From assembly GCF_029227915.1 (NCBI RefSeq), contig NC_079888.1:17214001-17278000 (forward strand): a DNA stretch of 64,000 nucleotides, in the 5' to 3' direction. Below the pieces are notes generated by a model. The model was given only the letters and a program-made list of their open reading frames with translations. It did no database searches and was not told the DNA's origin. The number at the start of each line of letters is the position of its first letter. The first letter of the stretch is position 1. The DNA comes from Hydractinia symbiolongicarpus (taxonomy: Eukaryota; Cnidaria; Hydrozoa; Anthoathecata; Hydractiniidae). The position numbers and the translations under genes are program-made. Below are positions 36,522 through 49,592 of the stretch, in pieces.

Positions 36522-38260
36522 ATGGCTACTAAAACTTTAAACTTCACCTTATTGTTACTTTTTCTCAAATATATATTCACCGATGATTATCTTTACAATA
36601 TACACAACTTAGAGTCTATTACAAATGGAACAATCACGGGATATGCTAAGAAACAGATAAGAACAGCCTGTATCTTAGGTTGTCGACACAACCAAAATTG
36701 CGACAAACCATATTTTAAAGAGGACAAAGGCAGTAGCAGCTTTGGGGAGTGTTGGTTTGTTAAAAACGGAAAAGGAGATGAAATACATCAACATGAAACA
36801 ACCGCTATTGGTGAAGTGGAAACATTTGAGGTAAAAATTAGACTAAATGCAATAATATTCTTTATTAATTCTGAAATAAAATATGCTCAATTTAAATCTT
36901 TTCTTTGGTTTTTTCCTTTGTTTTACCTTGTGAGCGCATACGTAATCAGAAATCCTTTATTTTAGGACATTTGTGCTGAAAAAAAGTGCAGACATGGAAG
37001 AGTTAAATTATTGCAAGGTCGATGTGGTTGTCAATGCAATGGTAGTGTAATTAATTTTTTCATGGAATTTATGTTAAGTTGATTTTCTGTGTATTCTACT
37101 TTTCATTTACATAATATAGCCATTTTGCAAATGTTGTAAAAATCTAATGAAAACTGTGAAACACATTTCAAAATTTCCAAAAAGTACGAAACGAGAAATT
37201 AAAATTCTTGCATATACGTTTACTTATATTATGCTCTGCCTTTATGCTTTCGACAGCTAAATTAATTCTACCCGAACTTTATATCTACAGCCATATTTAC
37301 GGTAAGGAACAATCCTGATACACAATCTGATACACAATCTGAAACACAATCTGATGCACAATCTAATACACAATCTGATACACAATCTGATACACAATGA
37401 TGTATCTCATAGTGTATCCTGAGGATTGTTGATATATCAAGGTTGTGGTGTTATATACAGCATCATTTTTGCACTGTTACAATCAATGGTTCGCGCCAGT
37501 TTTAAGAGCATTTAATAAGTAAATCTACTCGACAACAACTTAAATGGCAAAGCCTGGTTTCCGCTGGCGACATAACAATCAGTAAAAACATAACCACAAA
37601 TAACCACAAACATAATAAAATCCCTGTATGAACGTCTTCGTTATACGCATAAAAACTCAATATATCAAAACTTTTTAATATTCTTATGCTTGTGTTACCA
37701 GTAGAAACAAGGCTTATAATTTTAAAATAGATGTTTTTAGGCCAGAAATTGACAATTTAATTCTTACGTAATCTTTTATTAAGTGTTGACTTAACTTTTA
37801 ATGTGCATTTTTGAATTTTTGGTGTGGAAATGTGTTCAGTTCAATTATCTTTTTTGTTATACAAGTGTTGATCGTTAATATTTGTATTTTATGAAACAAT
37901 CTAGAAAATGATTGGAAGTTGCAAGCAAAAGGTTTTTGTCCAAAAGGTAACACTTATCAAAACTTCACTTCAAGTCATACTGGCATAATTACCAAGCTGA
38001 TGCTTCGATACAAATCAAGTTGTTGCTACCAGTCACCTCCACAACAGAGTAGCTACGAATATGATGAGGAGCTGTTGTATTTTGCAACGACTAACCAAAC
38101 AAACACAGCTATAATTCCCAAACGTCTTAGATACGAAGAAACCGTAGCAACTCGTGTATTTGGTAATTACAGCATATCGGCAAGAATTGGAGAGGATTTT
38201 AGAGTCTGGTACCTTCTCGACGAAACCTGTGTGGACGTTTATGCTATTTTCTGTGATTAA
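36522..38260 (+). CDS. Secreted cysteine-rich 246-aa protein (3 exons)
   Basis: Exons 36522-36830, 36966-37041 and 37905-38260. GT-AG borders, phases 0 and 1 agree, total 741 nt. The N-terminus is a signal peptide (MATKTLNFTLLLLFLKYIFT). Residues about 40-95 have a PAN/apple-like cysteine layout (IRTACILGCRHNQNCDKPYF...GECWF). Exon 2 is a short Cys module (DICAEKKCRHGRVK...RCGCQCN) resembling an EGF or knot fragment. Exon 3 encodes a domain ending VYAIFCD, with CCYQS near its middle and two or three sequons (NFTSS, NQTN, NYSIS). Without splicing, the first exon would run on to 36965. Extracellular location is inferred; the role is unknown. Confidence 0.75.
37314..37400 (+). repeat. 12-bp minisatellite (GATACACAATCT)n
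   Basis: About seven near-perfect units in intron 2 of the Cys-rich gene. It is followed by an inverted partial copy (GTGTATC..GGATTGTT) at about 37410-37430, so the block can fold back on itself. Confidence 0.9.
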
Positions 38261-41200
38261 ACTTTCTTTTTTTATTCACTGTATAATTTATTTGACTAAA
38301 TGTTGTCCAGTACTCTTTTGAGAGAATTTATCCATTTTAAATTGATAAAAAATTCATGTTCTAAACTCTTTTATATTTAATAGAAATATCGAAAGAAACA
38401 TAGCATTTGTATATATTGCCAAAGAACCTATTTCGTTTGTTAAAGTTAACATATAGCTAACTATAGCAAGGAATACTCAATTGACATCGACAATACAGCT
38501 GTTTCTAACAATGATTTCGTTTTTATCTTATGGGATGTAACAGTCGATTATTAGAAATTCAAACTTTTAGTAATTTATTTTTAATTAATATAAGCAAACC
38601 TTATTATAAAATTCCCAATAAATTACTTTCTGGGTGTTTTTGAATTTATTTAAAAATAAAACAAGACGAAATGGAGAAACAACTGTTCTTGTTAACTGAA
38701 TTTGTTGAGTTTGTTGATATCGTATGATAACTCAAATTCTCTCTATATTAAATAATTTAAAAATTTGTTTCATACAAACTTTCTATTCACAACAAGATGT
38801 TTGGAACTGAAATTCTTTGGCAATCTATCTGTCCGGTTTTTATGTAAGACATTTTTTTTCGGTGTACATGCAGCAAACAAATAATAGTCGCTATTTTTTA
38901 AAAACAATAAAATAATGTATAAAATAATAAATACTGTAGTTAGTTTTTTTAACCTGTTAAAACAAGATTTTTATTTGCAATTTCTGTTTTTCTTTTCTTT
39001 TTTTTCCTTTTTTTGTTTGTTTTTTGTTTCTTTTTCTGTTTTGGAGTTTTGCTTTGCTTTTTTGTTGTTGTGTGTTTTACCATTATTTTTAATACCTAAT
39101 TTTTTTTCGAGTTTGACTTGTACTTAATTGTGCCAAACGTACCAAAGTTATTAATTTTTTCAACACCTGTAAAACTTTGTAAAGCATAATATAAAATATA
39201 GTATTACCTGAAAATAGTAACATTAAGTGTGGAGATTACAGAAAGAGGGAAGGCGAATCAGCAACCTCTCTGCCCCTCTGTGCTTATTATGGCAGTAAAA
39301 ACAGGATTGACATCTAGACGACAAATAACAATCAACTTTTAGTATCTTCTGGCATACCGTGTATTATACCAGAAGGAGAGCAAAATTTGCTTTAAGTTGA
39401 GCAATCTTTTTCCAACCATCGCCATAATGCATATTTAAATATGCTATTAATTTGGATATTTTTCAAGTGATTAATTGTGATTCTTTGGACCTATGGTTAA
39501 AATTGGTTTATTCTTTCGTTCCTGTGATTTAAGCGCTTATCCGAAAGACGATTTATTTTTCTTGCCTTGTTTGTTTTATTTACGATTTTTTGTTAGCAGT
39601 ATTTTACTTGGTAAATGTGGACATTTTGTTTTGGTAGGTGTGAACATGGCTAATGTATTCACAATATTTGCGGACATTTTATGTTTATTATAACACTATT
39701 CTTCGAGACATACAGGCGTGTTTTTAAATATTGCTGGCCTTGTGTGCATACCCTAATCATCCAAGCGAACATTTTCCTCCTTGTTTTAACGTATTTATTA
39801 TTCTTATCATTTAGTTGCTAAGTCCATGTGGTTAGCCATAGTTCGTCTTGGTCACTTACTGATGCTTTTAAAATTACTCTGTGTTGAATTGCCATTCACG
39901 TACCATAATATATTTATTTCTCTATAAAATATTTAAAGCAGGAGTTTCGTTTAAAAAATACCATTGATGTGTTTTTTATCTTGTTATCGTCATAAATGAA
40001 GGTATATTCAATACTTGGCCAGAGCGCATCGTGTGAAATAACCGCCTTATTGCAATGTCATTATCATCAAGCATCAAATTACCTCCTCACCACACTGAAA
40101 TATTGCATGTTGTTGTAGACTCGTGGTACAACGTAGTCCAAAGCATTACTACGGTGTAACGAGCTTTATAACATTGTAGAATCAAGAAAATACATACTTT
40201 TACCCATAGTGTACACAGCAAACACAATAAATTTATTCAATAAGTCGCATACAAAGTATTTAGCATCCATAACTGTTTTGACGAATAAGAATATAATGTT
40301 TGCATCACCAAAGAAGAATATCAATGCCAAATGTTATTGCAGTTAATTCTTAAAAAAGAAATAAATTGCAACTTTGAGATCTTCCAGTTTTTTTATTTTT
40401 ATTGCAACGAAATATGTCGAAAAAACAACTCCATTAAATAAGTTAGGATTTCAAATTATAAAATTTCGCGAAAATGTCAAAAAAACTGCAAAGATTTCTT
40501 CTTGCAAAAGTAAAATTCTACACCTAATATTTTTGCCAAAAATTCATTTTTTGACTATTTCTTGAAATAGTGAAGCGAAATCACTTGTCCAGTATTTTCC
40601 AGCCGATATGCTTCGAAAGTTGTGCTTTGGTAGACGTGTACACCTTGTAACTAACTTCAAAAATGCCCGAGGTGCACTTTTAACAACGTACGCATTACGA
40701 GGCTTCTTTTACGGACTCAAAGCAAAGTTCGTAGTAAAATATATTTTCTTTTAAAGAAAGCAACAATCTGCTCCAATACCCCGAATGGTCCAAAAAATCG
40801 TGAAATCCGTGCGACGTCAGCACAAATTAACGCACTTTAGGATTTTGGATCTAACCATGTAATATAGGTCCTATATTCCTAAGTAAGCAAGAAACAATAT
40901 CAAGTGGAGTTTGCCAAACGGACTTTATCGATAGCTTACGGCCACAAGCATAAAGAATTCGCCCTCTTTGCAAAATATTGTGTTCGTACCCATCGTAAAG
41001 AAAAGCAAGTCTTGCGTCGTAGGAGACCTGAAACAATCACAGGAGCATAACATTGATTATTTCATTACCAGGATGGTATTGGAACCACCACTTCCCCGAA
41101 AAGTACATACTGCAACAATCTGTATAGTGGAACTTTTCCAAACTTACAGACGTCGGCACATATCGACGTGACCCAACATTCGACTGCCATCTTCCTTAGT

Positions 41201-42139
41201 TTGTAACTACTAGAACCTCTAGAGCTATTTATTTATATTTTACTTACCACAGTCAAACCTGTAGAAAAAGGCTAGTATGGGGACTTAAAGTTGTCATCGT
41301 CAAGAGATGGTCGTGTTATAAAAGACCTCTGTCAGATGGCTGCGTAACAGGCTTATAAATTTTGCTCGGACAGGTTTTTACCTTCAATCTACACCACAAT
41401 TTATGGAATGCAAGAAACTATTTGAAAGTATACAAACCCTGTGATCTCCAATTCTTATCTCCCCATAATATGCACAATTCTTTTACGTACGGAGCAGATT
41501 TCGTTCTATTTTCTCGCTTTAAGCGCATTTAGACAGCTGCGAATTTCTAAATAAATTATCCAATTAGCAAATCTTGATTTTTTTACCTGCTTTATTCTAA
41601 TGTTATTTTTTAATGTGTTAATCGCACTTTCACTTTTTTTACGCTTTGACGAATGAGAAGAAAAAGTAGTCCAAAATTTGGCAAGAAGATCAAGGCAATC
41701 AAATCGTTTAGAACAGAAAGTTTCTCAATTATCTGTTTTATATTTAAAAGTGGTCGCGGTCAGTGTTAGGTTTGTAGATCTGTTTGACCTTTTTTTGTCA
41801 CAAAAGCTGTTTATTTTCGTAATATTTTTTTTTCTTTACGTTTTCAAATGCTAAGATAAATATATTGTCACGTATTTTTGCCACGTACAAATCTCAAACT
41901 CACCGGCTCCAATACTTTGGCTACCAACGAAGACTTTTAGGGGGCATACTCAAGTTAGATAGCTAAATATCTAGCCTTATTTATTGCAATTTTTCTTAAG
42001 TTTTATATCTGAAGTTATTAGTCTAGCTAACATTTATTTTGATTATGAGATAACAAGACAGAAAGTTGTGTTGATGGAACTAGTCAACGACCCTTGAAGT
42101 TAAAATTGTAGAGATTACACCCTCTAATGATAAAAACGC

Positions 42140-42420
42140 AGTGCAATTCTCAATTCTTGCAAGGATAGTCTCTAGATTCAACGTAATTGAACCAAACAAC
42201 CCTCTCTACACAATACGTACGTACATCGTTACACAAAAACAGACAACATAAAAACAGAAGACGGACATTACGACAACAATACAACGAAGAATTTACTATA
42301 AAAATATATAAATGAATATAAACTATAAATATGGGCAGACAACCACCCATGCGTCAGGACTTGTGGAACTGGCAATAGCTTTCCACGTGTGTTACGGGAT
42401 CCCAACACTCGGCCTTATAC
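42140..42420. mobile_element. Possible LTR-like repeat, copy 1
   Basis: The segment ACTTGTGGAACTGGCAATAG then CTTTCCACGTGTGTTACGGG resembles 59174-59215 (ACTTGTGACTCTGGCTGTAG then CTTTCCACATGTGTTACATT). Both are preceded by A-rich DNA with TATAAAAATATATAA-like strings. They could be solo LTRs or another interspersed repeat. Limits and class are uncertain. Confidence 0.3.
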
Positions 42421-43129
42421 GGGGAGTTGTCGCTTTGGACCAGCCTTTTACTTTGGAACAGCTGTAGGTCAGGAACAGCCTAGAGGCAGTGAAGTAATCT
42501 ACGTGAGTGTAAAGTCAAGGAAAACAAGAAAGATAGAAGCAAAAACCCATTATATAGCTTCTTTCTAACATCAGGTATAGCAATATCGTTAACCCTGTTT
42601 ATTAAGTAAGCCAAATTAGCCTCCCTGCAGAACTGGGGTTATAAGGGGTCGTTACACCCAAAGCCAAGGCAATTGCCAAGCCTCCTTGCTAAGCTTCTTA
42701 TAAGATGAGCGAACTCGTGAATAACGGTAAAGTGTATCTCGAACACAGAGCAGAGGTAATTTCCTACCGGTAGAGAAAAGGGATCCCTCCCCATTTTGAT
42801 ATAATGTACTCCCGTTTTAGTGCAAATTCACATAGTTTATATTTTGACAAAAAATAACACATACACTGTGGAGTTCTCTAGATCAGGTGGCTTGACACAA
42901 ATCACTGCCCTATCATCACATCTTAACACTCTGATCTCTAATATAAGCTCAAAAATGACCAGCTGCCAGTGTGCTTGAATTATTATTAGTGGCGGTTAAT
43001 TTATATTAGTTTTTGAATGATATATCCTCTGAATGATCGGAATAAACTTTAAGTGTGTCGTCAAGTGTTATCTTCCTCAATCTGATTGTTACTCAACTGC
43101 ACGTGGAGTTGTGGCTGTTGTTAGCTAGC

Positions 43130-44000
43130 CTTGATACAAAATGAAAGTAGCCAAATACAGTTGGCTGCAACAAAACTTTTAAATGTTCTTTCTTATGCTT
43201 AATGCACTTAGGTAGCTACAATCTCGTAGTAAAATATTGAGAAACGTAGTTTTTTTCTTATTATTCAAATATGGAGAAAAGCGTCACACAGTCAATGCTC
43301 TGCAGCCAGTAAGGTACAAAGTCGTTACTTTTGCACATCGTAACAAAAGCAGACAGCGTTATAAAATTGCTTTTTAAATTCTCCAGCACGCCTGCACACC
43401 GAAATAATCCACGTCAGGGTCCAGAAGGACCCCGAAATTCGTGATTCATATTTTAAGAATTTGGACTTAATTGAATAACCTTACCAAATAACCTAAATCA
43501 GTCCACTGTGAACATTGACAAGTGAAGTTTGACAATGTGTGAATTTATTATAGAAATAGCTTACACAATTACTTGTGGTGGCGAACTTCGAAATCAGTTG
43601 TCTTGTCTCAAGACATTTTGACCAATATTGTAGCTAGCTACATTTTCTCCTACTTTTCTACTGAACGTTGGCGAAAGTCTAAAGTTTATCGATAAGAACA
43701 GTCACAATTATCCTGACACTTGCGGTTTACTTTTACCTTCAATTAATGTTGAAGGATATTTTTTTATTTACAATGACAATAAATTTTGCAAATTTTTTCT
43801 GCAAAGTGAAATTGCTAAATGATTGTTTTAGCTAGACACGGTTTCGACAGGCTGTTTCATTTGTTATTAGTTGAAGCTGCGATTAACGCTTTTTTAAAAA
43901 GGATATTACGCCTATAAGCCGCTCTGATGTAAGCATTCCACACACGATTCTGCATTGTTTAACTGTATTAAGTGCTCATCCTGGTGTCTTGATTAATTTT
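43130..44000 (-). repeat. Dispersed repeat family R1, copy 4
   Basis: Begins GTTAGCTAGCCTTGATACAAAATGAAAGTAG and TTGGCTGCAACAAAACTTT, like 32150-32230. It ends with degraded ...CATTGTTTAACTGTATTAAGTGCTCATCCTGG, the reverse of the GGAGCGC / CAGTTTA block. It is interrupted by about 300 bp of other sequence and is the most diverged copy. Confidence 0.4.
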
Positions 44001-44749
44001 TTAACTTTTTACGGGACTATTTTTACTATGACAGGGTAACAATATGTTTTATTTTAGCTAAAGCTGAAAGAAAGTTAATTTTCAGAAAATACATAACACG
44101 CCATAACAGTGCGCACTTCTCTGTGATTTTCTTTCATATGAAGTAAAATAGGTATTAGAAATAGTAACTAGCATGAGTAATTAACAAAATGTATGTTTGG
44201 GTAAATTTCGTCAAAACACAATTATCGCAAAAAAAACCGGTGTTGTAGCGCTTTTTTAAAGTTTTCAGCTTGTCTCATTATAAACAATTCACGTGACGAA
44301 GTTATAAACTTAACGTGACGAATTTATTTATAATTCTCTAACGTGTTTGCATTTAAAGGAGGGGCGAACAGGCGCCGGCCGGCTGCTGATTGAAACTTTA
44401 TGATACCACAGATAATTTCAAGGACCAGATCCGCTGGTCGGGTATATCCCGTCAAGTTTTGACAATTGTTTAGGTTTTGTAATATTTAGCTAGCATCAAA
44501 TCAAGTGAAAAATGACTTTAAACAAAAAAGAATTGCTGTTTTCATTTTTAATGGGTAATAAATTAAAGCTGCTTGCTTAAAAAAGGTGAATTTATGGCTT
44601 AACAAGCAGCGCAACAACACATTATTGTTCACATTATACCTAGAACATGAGCTCATAAAAGTTTGTTACGAAATACAAGTTTTATGCTTGAATGCTGAAT
44701 AATTTTATGGTTCAGCATTTTTACACATTTGCCTACCCAGCCGGCACAA

Positions 44750-44970
44750 GACGTTTTAAAGACGCCTTTTCTGGAGCTTTTTTGCGCATGAAATATGCGC
44801 GCACCCGAATTACGTCTTTTAAACGTCTTTAAAACGCATGTGTCAGACGCGCATTTTAAAGGCGTCTTTAATGCGTCTTTTTCAGGCACGGTCTTTTTCG
44901 TTTGTGATAAAAGACGTCTTTAAGACGTATTTTTCGTGCATAATTAAGACGCGCATTTGAAAGACGCAAA
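44750..44970. repeat. Left subterminal repeat array
   Basis: About ten degenerate copies of (A)AAGACG(T/C)(C)TTTAAGACGC in both orientations, including GACGTCTTTAAGACG and GCGTCTTTAATGCGTCTTTT. Subterminal motif clusters commonly serve as transposase-binding sites. Confidence 0.8.
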
Positions 44971-46164
44971 AAAGATCGAGGAAAGACCGGTTTTTATTCG
45001 TGATATAATTGGTCTACTATTTCTCCGCGGGTAACATGTTTAATTACTTCTTTCATGTAAAAACGATAATGCCAATAAAAAAATATATCTCACAATAACT
45101 TGATTTTAAAAACTTGTATTGTATTAAAATAGCAGAGTAAATCTGTATTAAAGAGTAAAAAACTTAATTATTACCCCCATCTGTACAATTTTAAACGTCT
45201 GAAGTGGCGGTCACTTTTAAACAAAACCAAGTCGAGAAGGGAAACCGGTTGGTTGCAGAGAGTAAGTTAGAATTGTTTTTGTTTTTATTTGCATTATTCA
45301 TCAAATGAGTTCCGGCAATATGGTAGCCCGATATACGGCTGAGGCTTGTTTCTTCTTAAAATTGATCGTGTTTTTTTATGAGCACCAAAAAAGTTATCTT
45401 TTTATTTTGTGAAGCGAGTTTGGGGACAAAGAGCTATGGATCGTATACGGTTAAGGTCACGTATATATATTTATTTTCTTGTTTACTTTTTTTACTGTTA
45501 AAGCTAGTAGCTATGCTAGCTGCAACCCTGAAAAAATAGTGAAAAATATTTTTTTCCAGGGTTGTAGCTAGGTGTTTCTAGCCAGGTAGTGTAACCATAA
45601 GTCTCATAAAGCCAAGTTTTAGATGCTATCTAAAGAGGAAATACCTAGTCACAAAAGTTTATAGTTATACCAGCTAGCTAGCAAACATTTATAAGCCTTT
45701 TACACCCAAAAGCCACCACGCCACCCACACACAAACCCTGTTGATTCTGCGTGACTTGTACAATTGAATTTTAAAATTAAACAAAAGTATTTACATCACA
45801 AAAAGTACCTGTTCCAAATTAGGATTATTAGAAAGTCATACAAAATGCAGAGAAATATTTGTGACATCTTGCAGCTATTTCTTAAGGCAAAATGACATAT
45901 ACTTTGCCGGTCACAGACACGTTTCTGTAACTTGACCTGAACTAAAAACTGACGTTTCTTAAAAATTATTTAACTAAATATTTTATTAAGAACATTGATG
46001 AATAAATCTTCACTTTCTTAAACAAGTTTTGTAACTATAACTTTAAAGTGGATCTGTCTGTACTTAATGGAAATTGTCAAGCTAGTTTAAATTTTATTCA
46101 CAGGCTGGCTATATTTTTAACTAACATTACATCAATTTTAGCTAAGCATTAAATTATTTCAGAA

Positions 46165-46418
46165 ATGGATAAGTCAAAGAGGCGGAATGAACGACGGAGG
46201 TTGCAACAAAAAGTTGCCTATTTCAAATTTTAGAATTAAAATAAGAAAAATAAATCTCACAATCGTCTTTTTTTTTTCTTTTTTTTTTAGATGCTATTGC
46301 ACGAAAGTACCCTGCAGCCACGGAGAACGATGTGCGCAATCAAATTGCAATAAAGCTAAAAAACGCCCCTGATCAAAAGGGCGGTGCCGGTCGCCAAAAA
46401 GCAAACCAGCCAGAATGA
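46165..46418 (+). CDS. Possible two-piece reading frame inside the TA-flanked transposon
   Basis: A frame starting after an acceptor-like TTTCAG at 46162 reads MDKSKRRNERRRLQQKV, very basic, up to TAG at 46231-46233. After a long pyrimidine tract ending TAG at 46290, a second frame (phase 1) reads AIARKYPAATENDVRNQIA then KLKNAPDQKGGAGRQKANQP before TGA at 46416-46418. The second piece has the composition and splice acceptor of a real exon. I find no good donor joining it to the first piece in phase, so the joint is uncertain. It could be a small DNA-binding accessory protein or a relic of a longer transposase. No DDE motif is seen. Confidence 0.3.
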
Positions 46419-47264
46419 AATATTTAATATTTTTGTTATTGTTTTTCTGTTTGTTTATTTCGCTCCACAGGATTTGGAACTGTTAGTCTTTATTTATTTA
46501 TCACGAGCATTTATACAGGATATTCATTCAAAAACTACCGTAGTTTGTCTAATTTAACACGCCCTCTTATTAACGCGCATAGGTCATTTTTAGCAAAAAT
46601 TGTAATTTATTACCAAAACAGACTTATTCTTTTTACATATCAGTACAGTACGCTCTGGGAAAGTGGAACCTACCTGTGGCGGAAAACATTGAAAGAGCCC
46701 GAAAAAAATTCCGACTTAGTGGAAGTACCATGGTTCTTCTTAAGGCAGATAATATAATTTGAAAAAAATTCTTATTTTCCGGGCTTATAAATCTTTTGCC
46801 TTTTATTAACGCGTGTTTAGTTTCGTTCCAGTTTCTATTTTATTTACCTTTAATTATTAACGCGTGAAAATAATTATTTTTATATTTAGAAAAACTACGG
46901 TATTTTAACTTGTAAGTATTCGAATATAATTAGCGATTCTAGACTCACATTATTTGGTCCTTAATCTATGGGGGAATTCAGACTGAGTACTAAGCCTCAA
47001 CGTTCTTTTAAACTAGGTTCTCATAAAAAGAAAAACGTGTAGTAACTAACTAATTTGAGCAAATACTAATGTTTAACTGCTGTGAATAAAATTATTGCAA
47101 ATTTGTTGATAATATAGAATTATTTATGATATTTATGATTTTAAAGAAAATATTACAAAAAGATAAAGTTATACAGTTTTACTGCATTTATAACCCCTGT
47201 AAGGACAAAGGTTGTTTGAACAGCTTTCTAGAATGACTTTATTTAGAGTTTACGTCTTATTTGC

Positions 47265-47665
47265 CACTAAAAAAGACGCACAAAAAGACGCAAACATTTA
47301 AGACCTATAAAAGACGCACTTAAGACGCATTTAAAAAAACGTCTTTAAAAAGCATTACAAAGACGTCTTTAATACTGCGAAAAAGACTTCTTTAAGACGC
47401 ACAAAAAGACGCCATAAAGACGTCGGAAAAGCGGACATTTAAGACCTAGAAAAGACGCATTTAAGACGCATTTGAAAGATGTCTTTAAAACGCATTTGGA
47501 AGACGTCTTAAAAACTTAAAAAAGACGTCTTTACGACGCATGGAAAAGACGTCGTGAAGACGCACGAAAAAAGACGTCAGGAAAGCGGACATTTAAGACC
47601 AAAATAAGACGCCAAAAAGACGCACGGAAATGCGTCTTAAAGACGTCTTAAAGACGTTTTTTTGC
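47265..47665. repeat. Right subterminal repeat array
   Basis: About twenty degenerate copies of the AAGACGTCTTTAAGACGCA unit, denser than the left array, running up to the terminal TTTTTTTGCCGGCTGGG. It also includes GGAAAGCGGACATTTAAGACC twice (about 47425 and 47580), showing a longer internal duplication of about 150 bp. Confidence 0.85.
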
Positions 47666-47673
47666 CGGCTGGG

Positions 47674-49592
47674 TAACTGATAGTAAGGACATCTCAAACT
47701 TGCTTCTTTTTTCCCCTTACAGCCATAAAAACTTGGTAAAAATGTTGCTACGAATGAATATGGATATTTATTTATGAAACATAATTATTTTTTGTCGTTA
47801 TAGTAGTTATTTTATTAGATTTCGGGACTTAGACGTTACTTAAGTTTTGCTACCTCGCCTAAAATTTATTTTGTGACTGCCACAAAAAATTTTTTGGTTT
47901 GCTTCTCCTCAAAGGATTTAAAAATGTTCTTAAGCCTTTTAAAAATGATTTACAAGTAACAAGTTAATAGATACATAGCGTATTTTCACACTCTCTGAGT
48001 CGCACAGTCGCTTCAGGAAATCACTTTTAATTAATTATTGGTCTTCTGTTTATTTTTTTGTCTGGCCAGGTGACTTATAAATGTCTGATAAAGACTTTTT
48101 GTAACTTGATCAGTTCTTGTACATATTTGCTTCAAATCTGTGTATTTAAATTTAAAATCATATTCTCCTCAGAGACTGGTTTCCTAGCTAAGTGACTACA
48201 AACATCTTTTTTGTAGCTAGCTTTGTTTTTATACTTTTTCCCACAATAAGATCATTATCTGTACACCTCTTGTTTCTTTTTATAAGATACTTTATTATTA
48301 ATCTAAACAAGTTTTCGTACAACAGCTCTATGTGTGTTGTTTCTTTGAAGTGGGAGGTATATACTCTTGCATCTTAAATACACCCGGATAGTCAAATAGG
48401 GGTGAAGAGAAGAAATTAGGGGTATATTGTATATCAAAGGAAAACGTAAGGACACAAAAGGTGGGTTAGAACTTATGAATGTTTTAGCCAACGTTTAAAT
48501 TATCTCTATAATAATAGCCGTTGTCTGTCTGTCCCTGCGCGAACCCCCGCTGAGTTAGAGAATGGTGTTACGGAAACACGAATATCAAATGCGATATATT
48601 TTTATCCACTTTGTTGCGACGGGTAAATATAAAGGACGGGCAACCCGTGGATTTTTCCACGGGCAACGACTAGTACTATATATTATCAAATTTATTTCGT
48701 GTTATCTATCGACATACGTTATATAACTTAAGATCGTGTTGTATGACAAACAACAAGGCGTAGCTACTATGTTGGCTTTGTTTACTCAGTCTTGCATTTT
48801 GTTGACATTGTAAACGTAGCATTTATTTATTCTCGAGAAAAACAAATTTTAAGTTACATAATTTTACACTAGAGTAAAGACAAACTTACTCTGGTTATAT
48901 TATATCACCTTACAGCTCGAGATGTAAAGTGATGCAATATAAACAAAAACATATATAAATGAAAGATTATAGTGGATGGAATATAAAAAGCTGTGCGAAT
49001 ATCATTACAAGCAAGAGTAACAGGTTTCAAAAAGTAAGTTGGGATTACTGCATGTGCAACTCAGAGAGTGTGAAAATACGCTTATTAACTATTAATTTTA
49101 TCTTTGTGAGTTTTCTTTGTGAATATACTTGGATACGTAAATAGCTTTACAAAAACTATCCCAAATTACATTTAGCGGATTTTTTTACTCTCGGACTTCG
49201 CGGAAAAAAAATTACTTTTGCAGATTTAGAGTTAAAAGTAATTTCGCGGGAACTTGTTTTCTCTGACAAGGCAAATTTGATAAATATAAAGTAAAATAAA
49301 ATAAAAAATAAGTGATATTTATTTGCGCAGACCAGGGGTATTTAGACTTTTTGCGAAACTTATTTTCGCGTTTTTTGCGAAAATCCGAAAATTAATTCTC
49401 GCGAAGATTATTTCCCTTAAGTATGAAGTAAGGGAAGCTAATTAACAGCGTTTTATTTAAACTCTCTGATCTTAAATATAAGCACTTCGCTACTGTAAGT
49501 TCTATGCGCTGTCAGACAATCAGAAATAACAGACAAAGCATGGAACATGTTTTTTTTATTCTTTATTGTTGCTTCAGTACCGGAGATAAAAC
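47674..49592. other. Spacer between the TA-flanked transposon and the SOUL gene
   Basis: Holds one Helitron-like element (48503-48673). Otherwise it is AT-rich without a supportable gene; frames at 48192, 48303 and 48959 look like chance. Strings such as TTCGCGGAAA / TTTTCGCG at 49190-49410 recur inverted and may be a degenerate foldback repeat. Confidence 0.4.
48503..48673 (+). mobile_element. Short Helitron-like non-autonomous element, copy 3
   Basis: A^TCTCTATAATAATAGCCGTT...GTGGATTTTTCCACGGGCAACGACTAG^T, 171 bp. The arms of the terminal hairpin (CCCGTGGA / TCCACGGG) are intact, and internal strings GTTACGGAAACACGAATATC and CCACTTTGTTGCGACGGGT match the other copies. Flanking A and T are as expected for Helitron insertion. 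Confidence 0.85.

Larger units (their letters stand above)
38261..44735. other. Gene-poor spacer
   Basis: T-rich tracts around 38940-39110 and AT-rich sequence throughout. An R1 copy (43130-44000) and an LTR-like segment (42140-42420) are listed separately. Frames at 38915, 39493, 40374, 40968 and 42150 are short, unsupported and without family motifs. The segment 40560-41240 has a slightly higher GC content, but I find no exon in it. Confidence 0.45.
44736..47673. mobile_element. 2.94-kb DNA transposon with TA duplication and GACGTC subterminal arrays
   Basis: Ends CCCAGCCGGCA...TGCCGGCTGGG are exact inverted repeats (11 bp, plus the flanking TA on both sides at 44734-44735 and 47674-47675). 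Inside each end lies a dense array of short units of the type AAGACGTCTTTAAGACGC (44750-44970 and 47265-47665), many of them palindromic around GACGTC or AAGACGTCTT. The interior has only short frames (46165-46418). A 2-bp TA duplication is used by Tc1/mariner and some other groups, but the terminal sequence matches none I know. It is probably non-autonomous. Confidence 0.85.

Noticed and set aside
37314-37400. Possible regulatory array of binding sites
   Set aside because: Near-identical 12-bp units with no spacing point to a simple minisatellite; no evidence for binding was visible.
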